Counted from the first letter of the stretch, positions 34,362-43,591 are shown. The stretch: DNA of 64,000 nt from an uncultured bacterium (GCA_938024995.1 CALJDU010000049.1:124001-188000), one strand, 5' to 3'. Notes: generated by a model from the sequence alone, not told the origin. A program made the numbers and translations.

Positions 34362-34667
34362 ATGGATGACGTCACCCAGACCGAGGTGGAGGCCGCGGCC
34401 TTCCGCCGACTCGTTGAGCACCTGCGCGATCGCCCCGAGGTTCAGAACATCGAGCTGATGTTGCTCGCGGACTTCTGTCGTAACTGCTTGTCCAAGTGGT
34501 ACGCCGCAGCCGCTGACGAGCGCGGTCACGAGGTCAGCTACGACGAGGCGCGCGAAGTGGTCTACGGGATGCCGTACGCAGAGTGGAAGGCGAAGCATCA
34601 GAAAGACGCGACGCCCGAACAGCTCGCGGCGCTGAAGGCAAAGAGCGCCGCGAAGCCGTCCCGCTAG
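34362..34667 (+). CDS. DUF1244 family protein
   Basis: 101 aa, the family length. The conserved core VQNIELMLLADFCRNCLSKWY with its Cys pair and the VVYGMPYAEWKAKHQ block are clearly the DUF1244 signature. It is a short soluble protein of unknown function, widespread in proteobacteria. The start is the ATG at 34362. It is divergent from the CoADR-rhodanese gene and converges with the second vWA lipoprotein gene, with 12 bp between the stops. Confidence 0.9.
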   Translation: MDDVTQTEVEAAAFRRLVEHLRDRPEVQNIELMLLADFCRNCLSKWYAAAADERGHEVSYDEAREVVYGMPYAEWKAKHQKDATPEQLAALKAKSAAKPSR

Positions 34668-34679
34668 CCACAGCGGCGA

Positions 34680-35870
34680 TCATTCGGGAGCGACCGCGAT
34701 CACCGCTTCCGCAACCGCGTCGAGATAGTCGTCCGCGCAAGACGACATCACCATCGATTGTCCGCCCGCGCGTTCAAGTGCCCGCGCGAAGCGTACAAGT
34801 CGTCGAGGCGGCGCAGCGCCACCATCTGAGGTGAGGCACGAGAGCTGGATGGTGCCGAGGCGATCGTCGACTCGAATCTCCATCCGTCGGTCACGCAACA
34901 CCTCGTCGTAGTCGCTCCCCTCGAGGTCGACCGGGAGGCCCGCGATCGCGGCGAAGACGATGTCTCGCGCGTTGCCCCTCGCCTCAATGAGACCGTTGAC
35001 GTAGCGCGACATCGGATAGAGCGCGTGTTCGTGGACCGCGCAGCGAGCGTTGAGCGGCCCGTCGTAAACCGGGTTCCGCGGATCGAAGAGGCCTGGGTCG
35101 GCGGCCGAGCAGTCGTCCTCGTCCGTCAGCATCAGCACCAAGAGCTTGGCGTCGCGCCGCAAGACGCCTTCGTTCGCGCCGTCGCCATGACCGAGGTCCA
35201 TCGGGTGAAAACGGAGGTCGGAGTCAGTCCGCGCGACCGCCTTGAGCATCGCCTCCAGCGGCTGCTCGAATCCACACGCCTCTGCGCCAGGGGTGGCGCG
35301 ACAGGACAACCGCTCCGCAACGCGATCGAGGTCCTCGAGGTCGCCTCGCGGGTCCATCTTGATGAGCGGGTCACCGCCACAGCGCGTAGACAGCACCCCG
35401 TCGTCGCCCATGTCGGAACAGGTCGGGAGCGCGACCCCAAAGACGCCGAGGTCGGACGTGACGACGCCGACCTGCCCCCGAATCCCGAGCGCGTAAAAGT
35501 GCTGGGGGAGAAAGTCGATCACGTCGGCCAAGCGACGCTGCTCTTCCATCATTCCGCGTGAGGCATCGACGACGATGAGCACGTCGACCATGGGTCCATC
35601 GGGCGCGGGTCCCGCGTCGGGTTCGGGGCCCACGTCGGGTTCAGGGTCCGCGTCCGGTTCAGGGCCGACGTCGGGTTCGGGGTCCGCGTCCGGTTCAGGC
35701 CCCACGTCCGGTTCGTCTGTGTCCGGCCGCGCGTCGATATCCGAATCACCCGTGTCGATCCCGCCATCTGGCGTGACATGAGATCCCGAGCAACCGATCA
35801 TGGCGAACGTGAGAATTAGCCCAAGAACCTGGGCCCGTTTCGCGACCAGAGAGAACTGCACCGTCTTCAT
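34680..35870 (-). CDS. von Willebrand A lipoprotein with degenerate MIDAS
   Basis: 396 aa. ATG 35870 has GGAGG seven bases upstream, so the 40 codons before it are dropped. The signal ends AMIGC (Cys27). An Asp/Pro/Glu repeat spacer follows (DVGPEPDADPEP units). The vWA domain has VDVLIVVDASRGM: D102-x-S104-x-G106, so the last MIDAS Ser is Gly. The block LTDEDDCSA and the overall order match the vWA lipoprotein at 3488-5185, so the two are paralogues. It lacks that protein's Cys-rich C-terminus. Likely outer-membrane exposed. Metal binding may be weakened. Confidence 0.82.
   Translation of the reverse strand: MKTVQFSLVAKRAQVLGLILTFAMIGCSGSHVTPDGGIDTGDSDIDARPDTDEPDVGPEPDADPEPDVGPEPDADPEPDVGPEPDAGPAPDGPMVDVLIVVDASRGMMEEQRRLADVIDFLPQHFYALGIRGQVGVVTSDLGVFGVALPTCSDMGDDGVLSTRCGGDPLIKMDPRGDLEDLDRVAERLSCRATPGAEACGFEQPLEAMLKAVARTDSDLRFHPMDLGHGDGANEGVLRRDAKLLVLMLTDEDDCSAADPGLFDPRNPVYDGPLNARCAVHEHALYPMSRYVNGLIEARGNARDIVFAAIAGLPVDLEGSDYDEVLRDRRMEIRVDDRLGTIQLSCLTSDGGAAPPRRLVRFARALERAGGQSMVMSSCADDYLDAVAEAVIAVAPE
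35610..35725 (-). repeat. coding DVGPEPDADPEP repeats in the vWA spacer
   Basis: A roughly 36-bp period in the spacer of the second vWA lipoprotein encodes D-V-G-P-E-P-D-A-D-P-E-P with small changes. It is an extended, acidic linker after the lipid anchor. Confidence 0.8.
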
Positions 35871-35922
35871 CCAACGACCTCCTATTCGGAGTCGTTCGCA
35901 GGCGCCCAGATTTCCAATGCGT

Positions 35923-36963
35923 TCAGCCGAGCACCACAAACGCGATGGCGATGGCGATGGCGATGAGCGAGATGGCCGCCAACGTGACAACCAGGACGTC
36001 GGGTTGCGTGTGGGTTGTTTCTGGCGACGCGACGATGGGCTCTTCTTCCTCCGGCGCCTTTTTCATGGAACGCGCGAGCGCGTTGAGCTCGCGCTTACGC
36101 TCTTCTGTGATCGAACCCGGGCGACGACCGACGATCATGCTCACCAACGCCACAATGACGCTCTCCGATCCGAACTCTTGCGCGCGCACAAGCAGATCGT
36201 CTTGGACGCCATGAGCAAAAGGGAACGCCCGCCCCGCCTCTTCGCCCCACGCCACGCCCTCCTCGAAGATCCGCTCAAACGTCTCTCGGTCTTTCGTGTG
36301 CATGAGGAGACCGCGACCCGCGTTGTCGACAACGAAGTCGTTCGACTTGGGAGTACGCGCCGCCCACACCTCGCGATAGGTCGCGAGCGCCACCTCGAGC
36401 TGCCCTCCCTTTTCCTGACAGCGAGCGAGGTTCCCTCGGTAGTGTTCGACGCTGTATGGAGGCTCGCGCGTGATCAACTCCGAAAAGAACGTCGCCGCCT
36501 CCGCGTGCCGCTCAAGCCGAATCAGTTCGTATCCAACGGCCGAGAGCTGATCCAGCGTCAGCGATCTCGGAGCGGCTTGAAAACATGACGCGAGGTCTGC
36601 GCGACGCGCCGCTTCCTCCGTCCGCACGTCCACCGCAAGCGCCTCAAAGCGCTCAAGGTCTGGCGTCTTCTCCGCTCCGACGGAGCGCGCTTCGGTCGCG
36701 AGCGCCAAGGCGTTGACGGCGGCTTCTTGCTGCTCATCGACCATGATCTCGCAGGCGTCCTGAAGCCCGAGGAACGCGGTCGCGAGGAGCACCGCGGGCT
36801 CGTCACGTCGCGTCTCTAAACGCTCCGACAACAACTGCCGAGCCTCGTCCGCGTCCATCGAGGACTTGATCCCAGCGAGCACCGACTCCTGCATCGCGGA
36901 CGGCAGGTCCTCGACGTCAAAGGGAACCGGGAAATAGGATCCGTACTTTCCCGTCCCGGCCAT
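35923..36963 (-). CDS. tail-anchored TPR-like protein
   Basis: 346 aa from ATG 36963 (MAGTGKYGSYFPVPFDVEDLP); 23 in-frame codons upstream are excluded. The body is helical with TPR-like segments (ELIRLERHAEAATFFSELI, GGQLEVALATYREVW). A charged linker (KKAPEEEEPIVASPE) is followed by one hydrophobic helix at the very C-terminus (VLVVTLAAISLIAIAIAIAF). This is a tail-anchored layout with the TPR part in the cytoplasm. Function unknown. The gene is between the second vWA gene and the sigma-factor terminator, all on the minus strand. Confidence 0.72.
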   Translation of the reverse strand: MAGTGKYGSYFPVPFDVEDLPSAMQESVLAGIKSSMDADEARQLLSERLETRRDEPAVLLATAFLGLQDACEIMVDEQQEAAVNALALATEARSVGAEKTPDLERFEALAVDVRTEEAARRADLASCFQAAPRSLTLDQLSAVGYELIRLERHAEAATFFSELITREPPYSVEHYRGNLARCQEKGGQLEVALATYREVWAARTPKSNDFVVDNAGRGLLMHTKDRETFERIFEEGVAWGEEAGRAFPFAHGVQDDLLVRAQEFGSESVIVALVSMIVGRRPGSITEERKRELNALARSMKKAPEEEEPIVASPETTHTQPDVLVVTLAAISLIAIAIAIAFVVLG

Positions 36964-37020
36964 GCGACGAAGATACGCGCGAGTCGACGTGACCTCCCTC
37001 GAAAACCGGGATCTCAGCGA

Positions 37021-37057
37021 GTCACAAAACAAAAGGCCGAGCGTGCTGCTCGGCCTT
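37021..37057 (-). terminator. rho-independent terminator of the sigma-factor gene
   Basis: A perfect 10-bp stem AAGGCCGAGC/GCTCGGCCTT (37033-37042, 37048-37057) with loop GTGCT is followed on the minus strand by TTTTGTTTTG. It lies about 90 bp beyond the stop of the sigma-factor gene. Confidence 0.88.
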
Positions 37058-37146
37058 CGCTGGGCTTGCGCCCTTGGTTTGATCGCTGACTCGAGTCGGT
37101 CTTCCGAAGAAGCCCTAGCCCGACTCGAGGGCGCTACGTTTCGCTG

Positions 37147-38451
37147 CTACGCGACGAACGCTCGAAGCGTATCGCTCTGGTAGGCGTTCCGGAGCTTACG
37201 AAGCGCGAGGGCTTGAAGCTGACGGATCCGCTCGCGGCTCAGGCCGAACTCGCGGCCGATCTCCGCCAGGGTGTGCGAATCCTGGTCACCGATACCGAAG
37301 CGCATCTTCAGGATCTGCTGCTCGCGGTCGGTCAGCTGCGAGAGCGCGCGGGTCACGGTGTCGGAGAGGTCGTTGTTGACCAGCGTGTCCATGGGAGACG
37401 CGGTCGACTCGTCCGCGATGAGGTCGCCAAGCTCACTCGTTCCGTCCGTCCCAACCGGCGTCTCCAGCGAGATCGTGTCGCGGGAAATCGTGAGGAGGTT
37501 GCGGACCTTCTCGACGGGGAGCTTCATCGCTTCGGCGATCTCGGCGGGCGTGGGCTCACGGCCGAGCTTCGGCACCAAGCGACGGGTCGTGCCCATGAGC
37601 TTCGTGAGGAGCTCGCAGGCGTGGACCGGAACGCGAATCGTGCGGGCCTGATCGGTCGCCGCGCGAGCCATGCTCTGGCGGATCCACCACGAGGCGTAGG
37701 TCGAGAGCTTGTAGCCACGCGTGTAGTCGAACTTATCGATGGCGCGCATGAGGCCCATGTTGCCTTCTTGGATGAGGTCCAAGAACGGGAGACCACGCTT
37801 GAGGTACTTCTTCGCGGTCGCGACCACGAGGCGAAGGTTCGCTTCCACCATCTCGGACTTCGCGCGCTCGACAAGAATGTCTTCGGCGATGAGGTGGTCA
37901 TTGAGCTTGCTGATCTCGGCGAAGGAGATGCCGGCTTCGGCCTCGATCTCTTCACGTCGCGTCTTGTCCTCGTTGCCGAGCTTCACGAAGCCCGCGACGC
38001 GCTCAATGATCTCTTGGAACTCCGAGAGGAGAACCACGTCCTGCTTGCGCTTCTGCTTCTCCGCGACGAGAAGCTTCGCATCGTCAAGCTCGACGATGAG
38101 ACCCGACGAGAGGACCCCGTCCCACATCGAGTTGCGCCCGCGCTCGATCTGACGCGCGAGCTCCACTTCGCCCTCTCGCGTAAGGAGACTGACGGTCCCG
38201 ATCCAGTCGAGGTAGGCCTGAATCGCTTCGCTGGAGCCCGGCCGGTTGCGCCGATTCTTGGGCGGCTCGGCAGCGACGCCATTGGCGTCCATGATCTTCA
38301 CCCCGGCAATGTCGAGGTCTCGCATGACTTTCTCAACGAGCCGTGCGCTCGTTCCATGCTCTGCCAACGCATTGGCGAGAACATCGTACTCAATCCGACC
38401 CCGGGTTTTGGCGGTCTCGATGGTCTCCGAAAGTAAGCCAAAGTGCTTCAT
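37147..38451 (-). CDS. RNA polymerase sigma-70 factor, primary type
   Basis: 434 aa from ATG 38451, preceded by GGAAGG; a GTG 18 codons upstream is possible. A short region 1.1 is present (ETIETAKTRGRIEYDVLANAL). Region 1.2 is AIQAYLDWIGTVSLLTREGEV. Region 2 has ANLRLVVATAKKYL, GNMGLMRAIDKFDYTRGYKLS and YASWWIRQSMARAATDQARTI. Region 3 has KLGREPTPAEIAEAM. Region 4 has LTDREQQILKMRFG and the helix-turn-helix TLAEIGREFGLSRERIRQLQ. It would recognise -35/-10 promoters. It lacks the long non-conserved insert of typical RpoD, so it may be a group 2 sigma or a compact primary sigma. A terminator follows. Confidence 0.87.
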   Translation of the reverse strand: MKHFGLLSETIETAKTRGRIEYDVLANALAEHGTSARLVEKVMRDLDIAGVKIMDANGVAAEPPKNRRNRPGSSEAIQAYLDWIGTVSLLTREGEVELARQIERGRNSMWDGVLSSGLIVELDDAKLLVAEKQKRKQDVVLLSEFQEIIERVAGFVKLGNEDKTRREEIEAEAGISFAEISKLNDHLIAEDILVERAKSEMVEANLRLVVATAKKYLKRGLPFLDLIQEGNMGLMRAIDKFDYTRGYKLSTYASWWIRQSMARAATDQARTIRVPVHACELLTKLMGTTRRLVPKLGREPTPAEIAEAMKLPVEKVRNLLTISRDTISLETPVGTDGTSELGDLIADESTASPMDTLVNNDLSDTVTRALSQLTDREQQILKMRFGIGDQDSHTLAEIGREFGLSRERIRQLQALALRKLRNAYQSDTLRAFVA

Positions 38452-38669
38452 GCGTTCTCTACCTTCCTCTGCCAGGCAACTGCGTGGCGTTGGATTGTTC
38501 TGCACAGGACGTGCCGAAAGTTCTAAGTGGGGTTGTGAGGGGTTTATTCACCGGAATTCTTATGTTTTCCGGCAAACCGGCGCGATGGACAACATAGGGT
38601 CGGTTTGTTGATCGTGCACGGAAGGTACACCTGCGACAAAGGGGTAAACGTCTAATATCACAAGTTATT
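38452..38669 (-). promoter_or_regulatory. AT-rich upstream region of the sigma-factor gene
   Basis: The 218-bp gap is clearly more AT-rich than its surroundings. It holds nested inverted repeats: CCGGAA (38551-38556) with TTCCGG (38567-38572), and CCGG-CAAA-CCGG to 38580. I could not choose a convincing -35/-10 pair. It is a likely promoter/regulatory region, not a gene. Confidence 0.45.
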
Positions 38670-39740
38670 TTATGGTGTACGTTTTTTGCGCGACGTCGTT
38701 ACGAATGCTCGAACGATCGAAACCATCGTACGGAATTCTTCCTTTAACGCAGGAATTTTCTCCGCAAGGGTGATCAAACTTGATCCGCCAGTGTGGGCGT
38801 ACAGCCCCGTTATGTAGGGAGTGGCCCACGATGGCAGAGCGTCGGCGAGGCGCTGCGCATGGCTGTATGGGATCACGTCATCATCACGGCCGTGTACGAT
38901 CGTGATCGGCGCGACCTGAACCTGAGCGCAATAGGGCAGCGGGTCCAGGTGATCGAAGGCGTCCCCCGAACGCTCAAGAGCTTCAAGCGCCCACTCCAGT
39001 CCGCCCGGCCGCAAGCCAACGCCACGAAGGAAAGGCTCCCGCGCGTTCTCGTGCAGAGTGGCCGCGATCGCGTGCGCAACGGGTTCAAACAGCGCGCGCT
39101 CCTTCATCTCCGGCCGGCCCCAGGTCCGGTGGATGAACTGCAGCCACGCATCGTTGAGGGTCGAACGATCGACCTCCGCAGCGAGATCCAAGTGATCCAG
39201 CAAGTTCAGATAAACAACGGGCTGGTTGAGCGGGTCGTGGGGGGTGTCCCCGTCACCCGAAATCGAGAAGCGCACCGTCTCCTGAAAGTCCGCGTAGCCT
39301 CCAAAGAGCAGCAGGCCACCCACGTCACGTTTCGCCGACAGCGCGATCGCCGCGAAGCTCCCGTAGCTGATGCTCATCACGCCAGGCAAGACAGGCGGCA
39401 GATCGGGCTGACGCAAGAGCGCGTCCCAGCAACGCTCGACATCGCCTTTGAGCGATGAAGCGACTCTCATCACGCGGAAGTCAGGAAGGAACGGAACCAG
39501 GACAAAGATCCCAGCGTTCGCCAAGACCCGCGCGAAACGGTCGAGGCGCGGATCCGCGGGTCCAAGAAAGTGGAGCCCAGGCACCAACAGAAGCGCTCCG
39601 CGTGGCGCGTCGTTCCGGTACACCCACGCCGCGAAACGTCCGCGGGGTGAGTCGATCATCACCTCACGACGATGAACACCAGGCGGCGCGACCTCATCGC
39701 TCGTGAACGGCCCGAGCCATCGCGTGAGCGCGAGCAGCAT
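38670..39740 (-). CDS. alpha/beta hydrolase
   Basis: 356 aa from ATG 39740 (MLLALTRWLGPFTS); the 49 upstream codons are not convincing. The oxyanion region is GALLLVPGLHFLGPADPRL. The nucleophile elbow is S-I-S-Y-G in GVMSISYGSFAAIAL, where the first Gly of GxSxG is Ser. The acid is in HGRDDDVIPYSHA and the His in GLYAHTGG. No signal peptide is predicted, so it is likely cytoplasmic. Substrate unknown. It is divergent from the amidase gene. Confidence 0.78.
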   Translation of the reverse strand: MLLALTRWLGPFTSDEVAPPGVHRREVMIDSPRGRFAAWVYRNDAPRGALLLVPGLHFLGPADPRLDRFARVLANAGIFVLVPFLPDFRVMRVASSLKGDVERCWDALLRQPDLPPVLPGVMSISYGSFAAIALSAKRDVGGLLLFGGYADFQETVRFSISGDGDTPHDPLNQPVVYLNLLDHLDLAAEVDRSTLNDAWLQFIHRTWGRPEMKERALFEPVAHAIAATLHENAREPFLRGVGLRPGGLEWALEALERSGDAFDHLDPLPYCAQVQVAPITIVHGRDDDVIPYSHAQRLADALPSWATPYITGLYAHTGGSSLITLAEKIPALKEEFRTMVSIVRAFVTTSRKKRTP

Positions 39741-39950
39741 CCGTCGGTCTTCGCTCGCCTCGCTCACGCGTCGCGTTGTCCGTCGATCGACACGAGGGGA
39801 TCTGCGAGGCAACGCACGAGCGCATTCGATCGGATCTTCGTCCGCACGACAAGTAATTCGTTTGTGACAACCCAAGGGCGATCTCATCTGCGCGTTCTCC
39901 AGTCGCTGAGGTCTCGAAAAAGATCCCCATCAGGGCTAGCGTCCGCAGAC

Positions 39951-41453
39951 ATGAGCATTGCGGAATACGGATCGTTCGATGGCGTCGGGCTCGCGTCCCT
40001 GGTTCACACCAAGCAGGTCTCGCCCGAGGAGCTGCTCGACGAAGCGCTTCGGCGCATCGAGGCCGTCAATCCGCAGCTGAACGGTGTGGTGCGCGTGCTC
40101 GCGTCCTTCGCCCGCGATCAGCTCAGGCAGGTCGATCACGACGCGCCGCTCGCGGGTGTTCCTTTCCTCCTCAAGGATCTCATTCAAACGATCTCGGGAC
40201 TGGAGACCTGTGGCGGTTCTCGATTGCTCAGGGACCAGGTCTTCGACGTCGACGGCGAGCTCTTCTCCCGCTTCACCCGCGCCGGGCTCGTCACGGTCGG
40301 CCGCACCAACACCCCAGAGTTCGGGATCCTGCCGGTCACCGAGCCCGTTCTCTACGGACCCGCGCGGAACCCTTGGGACACCACGCGTACGCCGGGCGGG
40401 AGCAGCGGAGGATCCGCCGCGATGGTCGCCGCGCGGGTCGTCCCGATCGCGAGCGGCGGAGACGGTGGCGGTTCGATTCGGATCCCCGCTTCTGCGTGCG
40501 GTCTCTTCGGCCTCAAGCCCTCCCGAGCGCGTACCCCGACCGGACCCTTCGCGAGCGAGCACTGGAACGGATTCGCGGTAGAACATGTCCTGACGCGATC
40601 GGTTCGCGACAGCGCAGTGGTGCTCGACGCGACCGAGGGCACCGAGCTCGGCGCGCCCTACGCCGCCAAGGCGCCCGAGCGGCCGTACATCGAAGAGCTC
40701 GGGCGCGATCCTGGCACCCTGCGCATCGGCTTCCACGTCGAGCCCGCGATGCTCTGCGATGGTGTCCACGCCGATTGCGTGGCCGCGGTCCATGACGCCG
40801 CCAAGTTGTGTGAAGAGCTGGGTCACTCGGTCGAAGAGATCCGCCCGGGACACGACCCCCGCGCCCTCTCTCGGGCGTTCGTTCTCGTCGTCGGCGCGAA
40901 CACCGCGGCGGAGGTGCGCGAGGTCGAGGAAGCGACCGGCCGAAAGGCGAGCGCGCAGAACCTCGAGACGACCACGCTCTTGAGCGCGCTCCTCGGGCGC
41001 GCGACCTCCGCGGAACAGTACGCCCTCTCGCTTCGGGTGCTTCAGCGCGAAGCGATGCGACTGGCGCAACGATTCTCCGAGTTCGATCTCATCCTCACGC
41101 CCACGCTCGGCAAGCCGCCCCTCACGGTCGGCGCGCTGAAGCCCCCCGCGACGGAGGACTTCGCGCAGCGCTTGGTCGCCAAGCTCCAGTTCTCCGCGCC
41201 CCTCAAGTTCAACGCGGTCCTCGACCAAGCGGTCGAGCGCACCTTCGACTTCGTCCCCTTTACGCCGGTCGCCAACTTCGCGGGCTGGCCGAGCATGTCG
41301 GTCCCGCTCATGTGGAACGACGCGGGCCTCCCGATCGGGAGCATGTTCACGGCGAACCTCGGCGACGAAGCCACGCTCTTCCGTCTCGCCGCGCAGCTCG
41401 AGAAGGCGCGCCCGTGGGCCAAGCGCGTTCCCCCGGTCAACGCGGGCGGCTGA
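39951..41453 (+). CDS. amidase signature family enzyme
   Basis: 500 aa from ATG 39951, where the family N-terminus MSIAEYGSFDGVGLASLV begins; the 93 in-frame codons before it are rejected. It hydrolyses amide bonds by a Ser-Ser-Lys triad. The Lys is in FLLKDLIQT, the cis-Ser in PGGSSGGSAA and the nucleophile Ser in GGDGGGSIRIPASACG. The length fits the family (amidase, indoleacetamide hydrolase, GatA-like, fatty acid amide hydrolase). No gatB or gatC is nearby, so a tRNA amidotransferase role is unlikely. Substrate not assigned. Confidence 0.92.
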   Translation: MSIAEYGSFDGVGLASLVHTKQVSPEELLDEALRRIEAVNPQLNGVVRVLASFARDQLRQVDHDAPLAGVPFLLKDLIQTISGLETCGGSRLLRDQVFDVDGELFSRFTRAGLVTVGRTNTPEFGILPVTEPVLYGPARNPWDTTRTPGGSSGGSAAMVAARVVPIASGGDGGGSIRIPASACGLFGLKPSRARTPTGPFASEHWNGFAVEHVLTRSVRDSAVVLDATEGTELGAPYAAKAPERPYIEELGRDPGTLRIGFHVEPAMLCDGVHADCVAAVHDAAKLCEELGHSVEEIRPGHDPRALSRAFVLVVGANTAAEVREVEEATGRKASAQNLETTTLLSALLGRATSAEQYALSLRVLQREAMRLAQRFSEFDLILTPTLGKPPLTVGALKPPATEDFAQRLVAKLQFSAPLKFNAVLDQAVERTFDFVPFTPVANFAGWPSMSVPLMWNDAGLPIGSMFTANLGDEATLFRLAAQLEKARPWAKRVPPVNAGG

Positions 41454-41787
41454 GGCTCGACGCGGACGACTTGGTCAGCGCGAAACGGTGACTGTGCCGC
41501 CGGTGACTGTGCCGCTGGTGACTGTGCCGCTGCGCTTCGCCGCTTCGCTTGCCGGTGGTGGGTTGAAAACGCAGACGTCGGGCGACCAAGGTCACGCGTA
41601 CGGCGTGACATCTAAGTTTGCTGGCGTCCTTGGCGCGTTGCTGACGTAGCGCGAGACATCAGCGTCCGCCCGCATACGCTATTGGCGATAGCCGTCACCT
41701 CGTAGTCGCAAGGAAGGGTGAAAACCAGTAGAACTCGCCGCCGGGTGACGGTCTTCTTCCAAGACGTCGCCAACCAAGGAACTAGGC
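41454..41787. other. 334-bp gene-free region with a short tandem repeat
   Basis: It contains three 15-bp units GGTGACTGTGCCGC[C/T] at 41487-41531, with the last followed by GCGCTTCGCCGCTTCGC. A small inverted repeat GTCACGC/GCGTGAC lies near 41592-41610. No coding capacity, RNA gene or promoter boxes were identified. It may be an element remnant. Confidence 0.6.
41487..41531. repeat. 15-bp tandem repeat, three units
   Basis: Units at 41487, 41502 and 41517 differ by one base. The tract is intergenic between the amidase and methyltransferase-like genes. Confidence 0.85.
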
Positions 41788-42474
41788 ATGAGCGACAGTG
41801 GACCCATCGATGTCATCGTCAACGCGTACAAGCGGGAGGTCATCCCACGCATCAAGCGTGCGGGAGAGTCCCACGTCTTGGCCGAGTTTCCTCATGAGAC
41901 CTTGCCCGTCTACATGGACCCGATCGAATGGTCACAGCTAGCGTCTTTGCTCTGCGCGGCGCGCCCAAAGCGCATGCTTGAGTGGGGCTGTGGTGGGAGC
42001 ACACGCGCCATCTTGAGCCGCTGCCCGTTCATCGAAGAGCTCCACAGCATCGAACACGACGAGGCGTGGGCCCAGCGCGTACGCGATCTCGTGAAAGACG
42101 AACGGCTGACTGTGCATCATGTCGCTCCCGCCGTCGCACAACCCGTGCGCGAGCCGCTGAGCCCCACCGCAGCCGATCGCTACTTTCGATGGACCGACGA
42201 TTGCGAAGACGACCCGAGCATCATGGCGGACTACGTCAGCAAAGGTCGCGAGCTCGGCGAGTTTGACTTCATCGTGGTCGACGGTCGCGCGCGCATCCAT
42301 TGTTGGAGCGCCGGTTTCAAGATCCTCCGGCCCGGCGGGATCCTCGTGATGCACGACGCCCAACGCCCTCGGTATCAGGAGACCATCGACTCGGTCTCCA
42401 CGGAGTCGCACGAGGTGGTTCGGCTCGAGCCTTGGAAGCAAGGTCAGGTAACGTTCGTACGCAAAGCGGACTAG
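41788..42474 (+). CDS. SAM-dependent methyltransferase-like protein
   Basis: 228 aa. Motif I is MLEWGCGGSTRAIL, a Rossmann glycine-rich loop. An acidic strand end follows at HSIEHDEAWAQRV, then FIVVDGRARIHCW and the motif-IV-like ILRPGGILVMHDA. The layout matches class I methyltransferases that act on unknown small molecules or sugars. AGGAACT precedes the ATG. No signal peptide. The acceptor substrate and neighbours give no pathway clue. Confidence 0.78.
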   Translation: MSDSGPIDVIVNAYKREVIPRIKRAGESHVLAEFPHETLPVYMDPIEWSQLASLLCAARPKRMLEWGCGGSTRAILSRCPFIEELHSIEHDEAWAQRVRDLVKDERLTVHHVAPAVAQPVREPLSPTAADRYFRWTDDCEDDPSIMADYVSKGRELGEFDFIVVDGRARIHCWSAGFKILRPGGILVMHDAQRPRYQETIDSVSTESHEVVRLEPWKQGQVTFVRKAD

Positions 42475-42661
42475 CAGCCTGCTAAGTCTCGACCGCGACT
42501 GCGACGGCGTGGTTTCCGGGAGCGGGTGACGTCGAAGCCACCGCTTCCCTCAACGGCGTGTGCGCCGGTCACCACTTCGATGTGATGCTCTTGCGGAGGT
42601 CATCGTCGCCTACGATTCCGTACTGGCTTATCACGTCACGCGCAGCTGATATGGTCCGCGC

Positions 42662-43591
42662 ATGACGCTCCTCTCCATCGCTCGGTCCCTCGCGAGTTCC
42701 GCGACCCTGATGCTGCTTACCGCAAGCGCGCTGGGTTGCGGCTCGACGGCGCCAGACGCGCGCTCTCCGGTTCAGGTCGTGCGCGACGCGACGCCTCCGG
42801 ACAAGATCATCGACACCGAGACCGGCGAAGAGATCACGATCGCGGACCTCATCTCTTTGCTCGTTCGGAACAAGGTCATCTACCTCGGCGAGGTTCACGA
42901 CGATCCGCTTCACCATCAGATGCAGATGCAGATCATCCGGGGTCTCTTTGTGCAGGACCCATCGCTCGCGATCGGGCTCGAGATGGTGCAGCAGCCCTTC
43001 CAGTCCGTTCTTGACCAGTGGACCGATGGGCAGCTCGATGAGCAGAACTTGCGTCGCGGCATTGAGTGGGACACGCGCTGGGGTTTCGACTTCGCGAACT
43101 ACCGCGCCATCTTTGAGTTCGCGCGATCGCGATCGGTCACGATGATCGCGCTCAACGCGCGGCAGGAGATCACGCGGGCGGTGGGGCTGGGCGGGCTCGA
43201 TTCGCTCAGCGAGGAGCAGCGCGCGCACGTTCCTGAGCTGGACCTGACCAACGAGCAGCACCGCGAGTTGGTTCGCGCAGCGCTTGAGTCGCACCACGGC
43301 GGGGCGGATTCGTTCGAGCGGATGTACACCGCGCAGGTCATCTGGGACGAGACCATGGCCGCTGGCATCGGGGCGGTCCTGAGCGGGCCTCAGCCTCCCT
43401 CGCGCGTCGTCGTGCTCGCAGGTCGAATGCATGTGGAGCGTGGTCTCGGGATCCCTGCTCGCGCGACCCGATGGGGAGGCGAGCCTTACCAGACGGTCGT
43501 CGTCGTGGATGAAGAGGAGCTCGAGGCGATCCTCGACGAAGACGAACCCGTCCCGGCTCCCGCGCGCTTCCTCTGGCTTCCCGAAGACTGA
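42662..43591 (+). CDS. ChaN-like lipoprotein (TIKI/DUF399 superfamily)
   Basis: 309 aa. Lipobox ASALGC (Cys about residue 22) after a hydrophobic signal. The core is ITIADLISLLVRNKVIYLGEVHDDPLHH, with the family's Glu and His residues, then AIGLEMVQQPFQSVLDQW and VVVLAGRMHVERGLG. These match the ChaN/PhuW heme-binding lipoprotein family and its wider TIKI protease-like superfamily. In Campylobacter ChaN binds heme; here heme binding is inference only. Likely anchored to the outer membrane. It lies directly before recC, but with its own stop and 89-bp gap. Confidence 0.8.
   Translation: MTLLSIARSLASSATLMLLTASALGCGSTAPDARSPVQVVRDATPPDKIIDTETGEEITIADLISLLVRNKVIYLGEVHDDPLHHQMQMQIIRGLFVQDPSLAIGLEMVQQPFQSVLDQWTDGQLDEQNLRRGIEWDTRWGFDFANYRAIFEFARSRSVTMIALNARQEITRAVGLGGLDSLSEEQRAHVPELDLTNEQHRELVRAALESHHGGADSFERMYTAQVIWDETMAAGIGAVLSGPQPPSRVVVLAGRMHVERGLGIPARATRWGGEPYQTVVVVDEEELEAILDEDEPVPAPARFLWLPED

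Noticed and set aside
38506..38669. A specific -35/-10 promoter for the sigma gene
   Set aside because: Several weak TTGxxx/AT-rich pairs exist, none with convincing spacing.
39951..41453. gatA of the tRNA amidotransferase
   Set aside because: The amidase signature is present, but no gatB/gatC is adjacent and the N-terminus does not match GatA closely.
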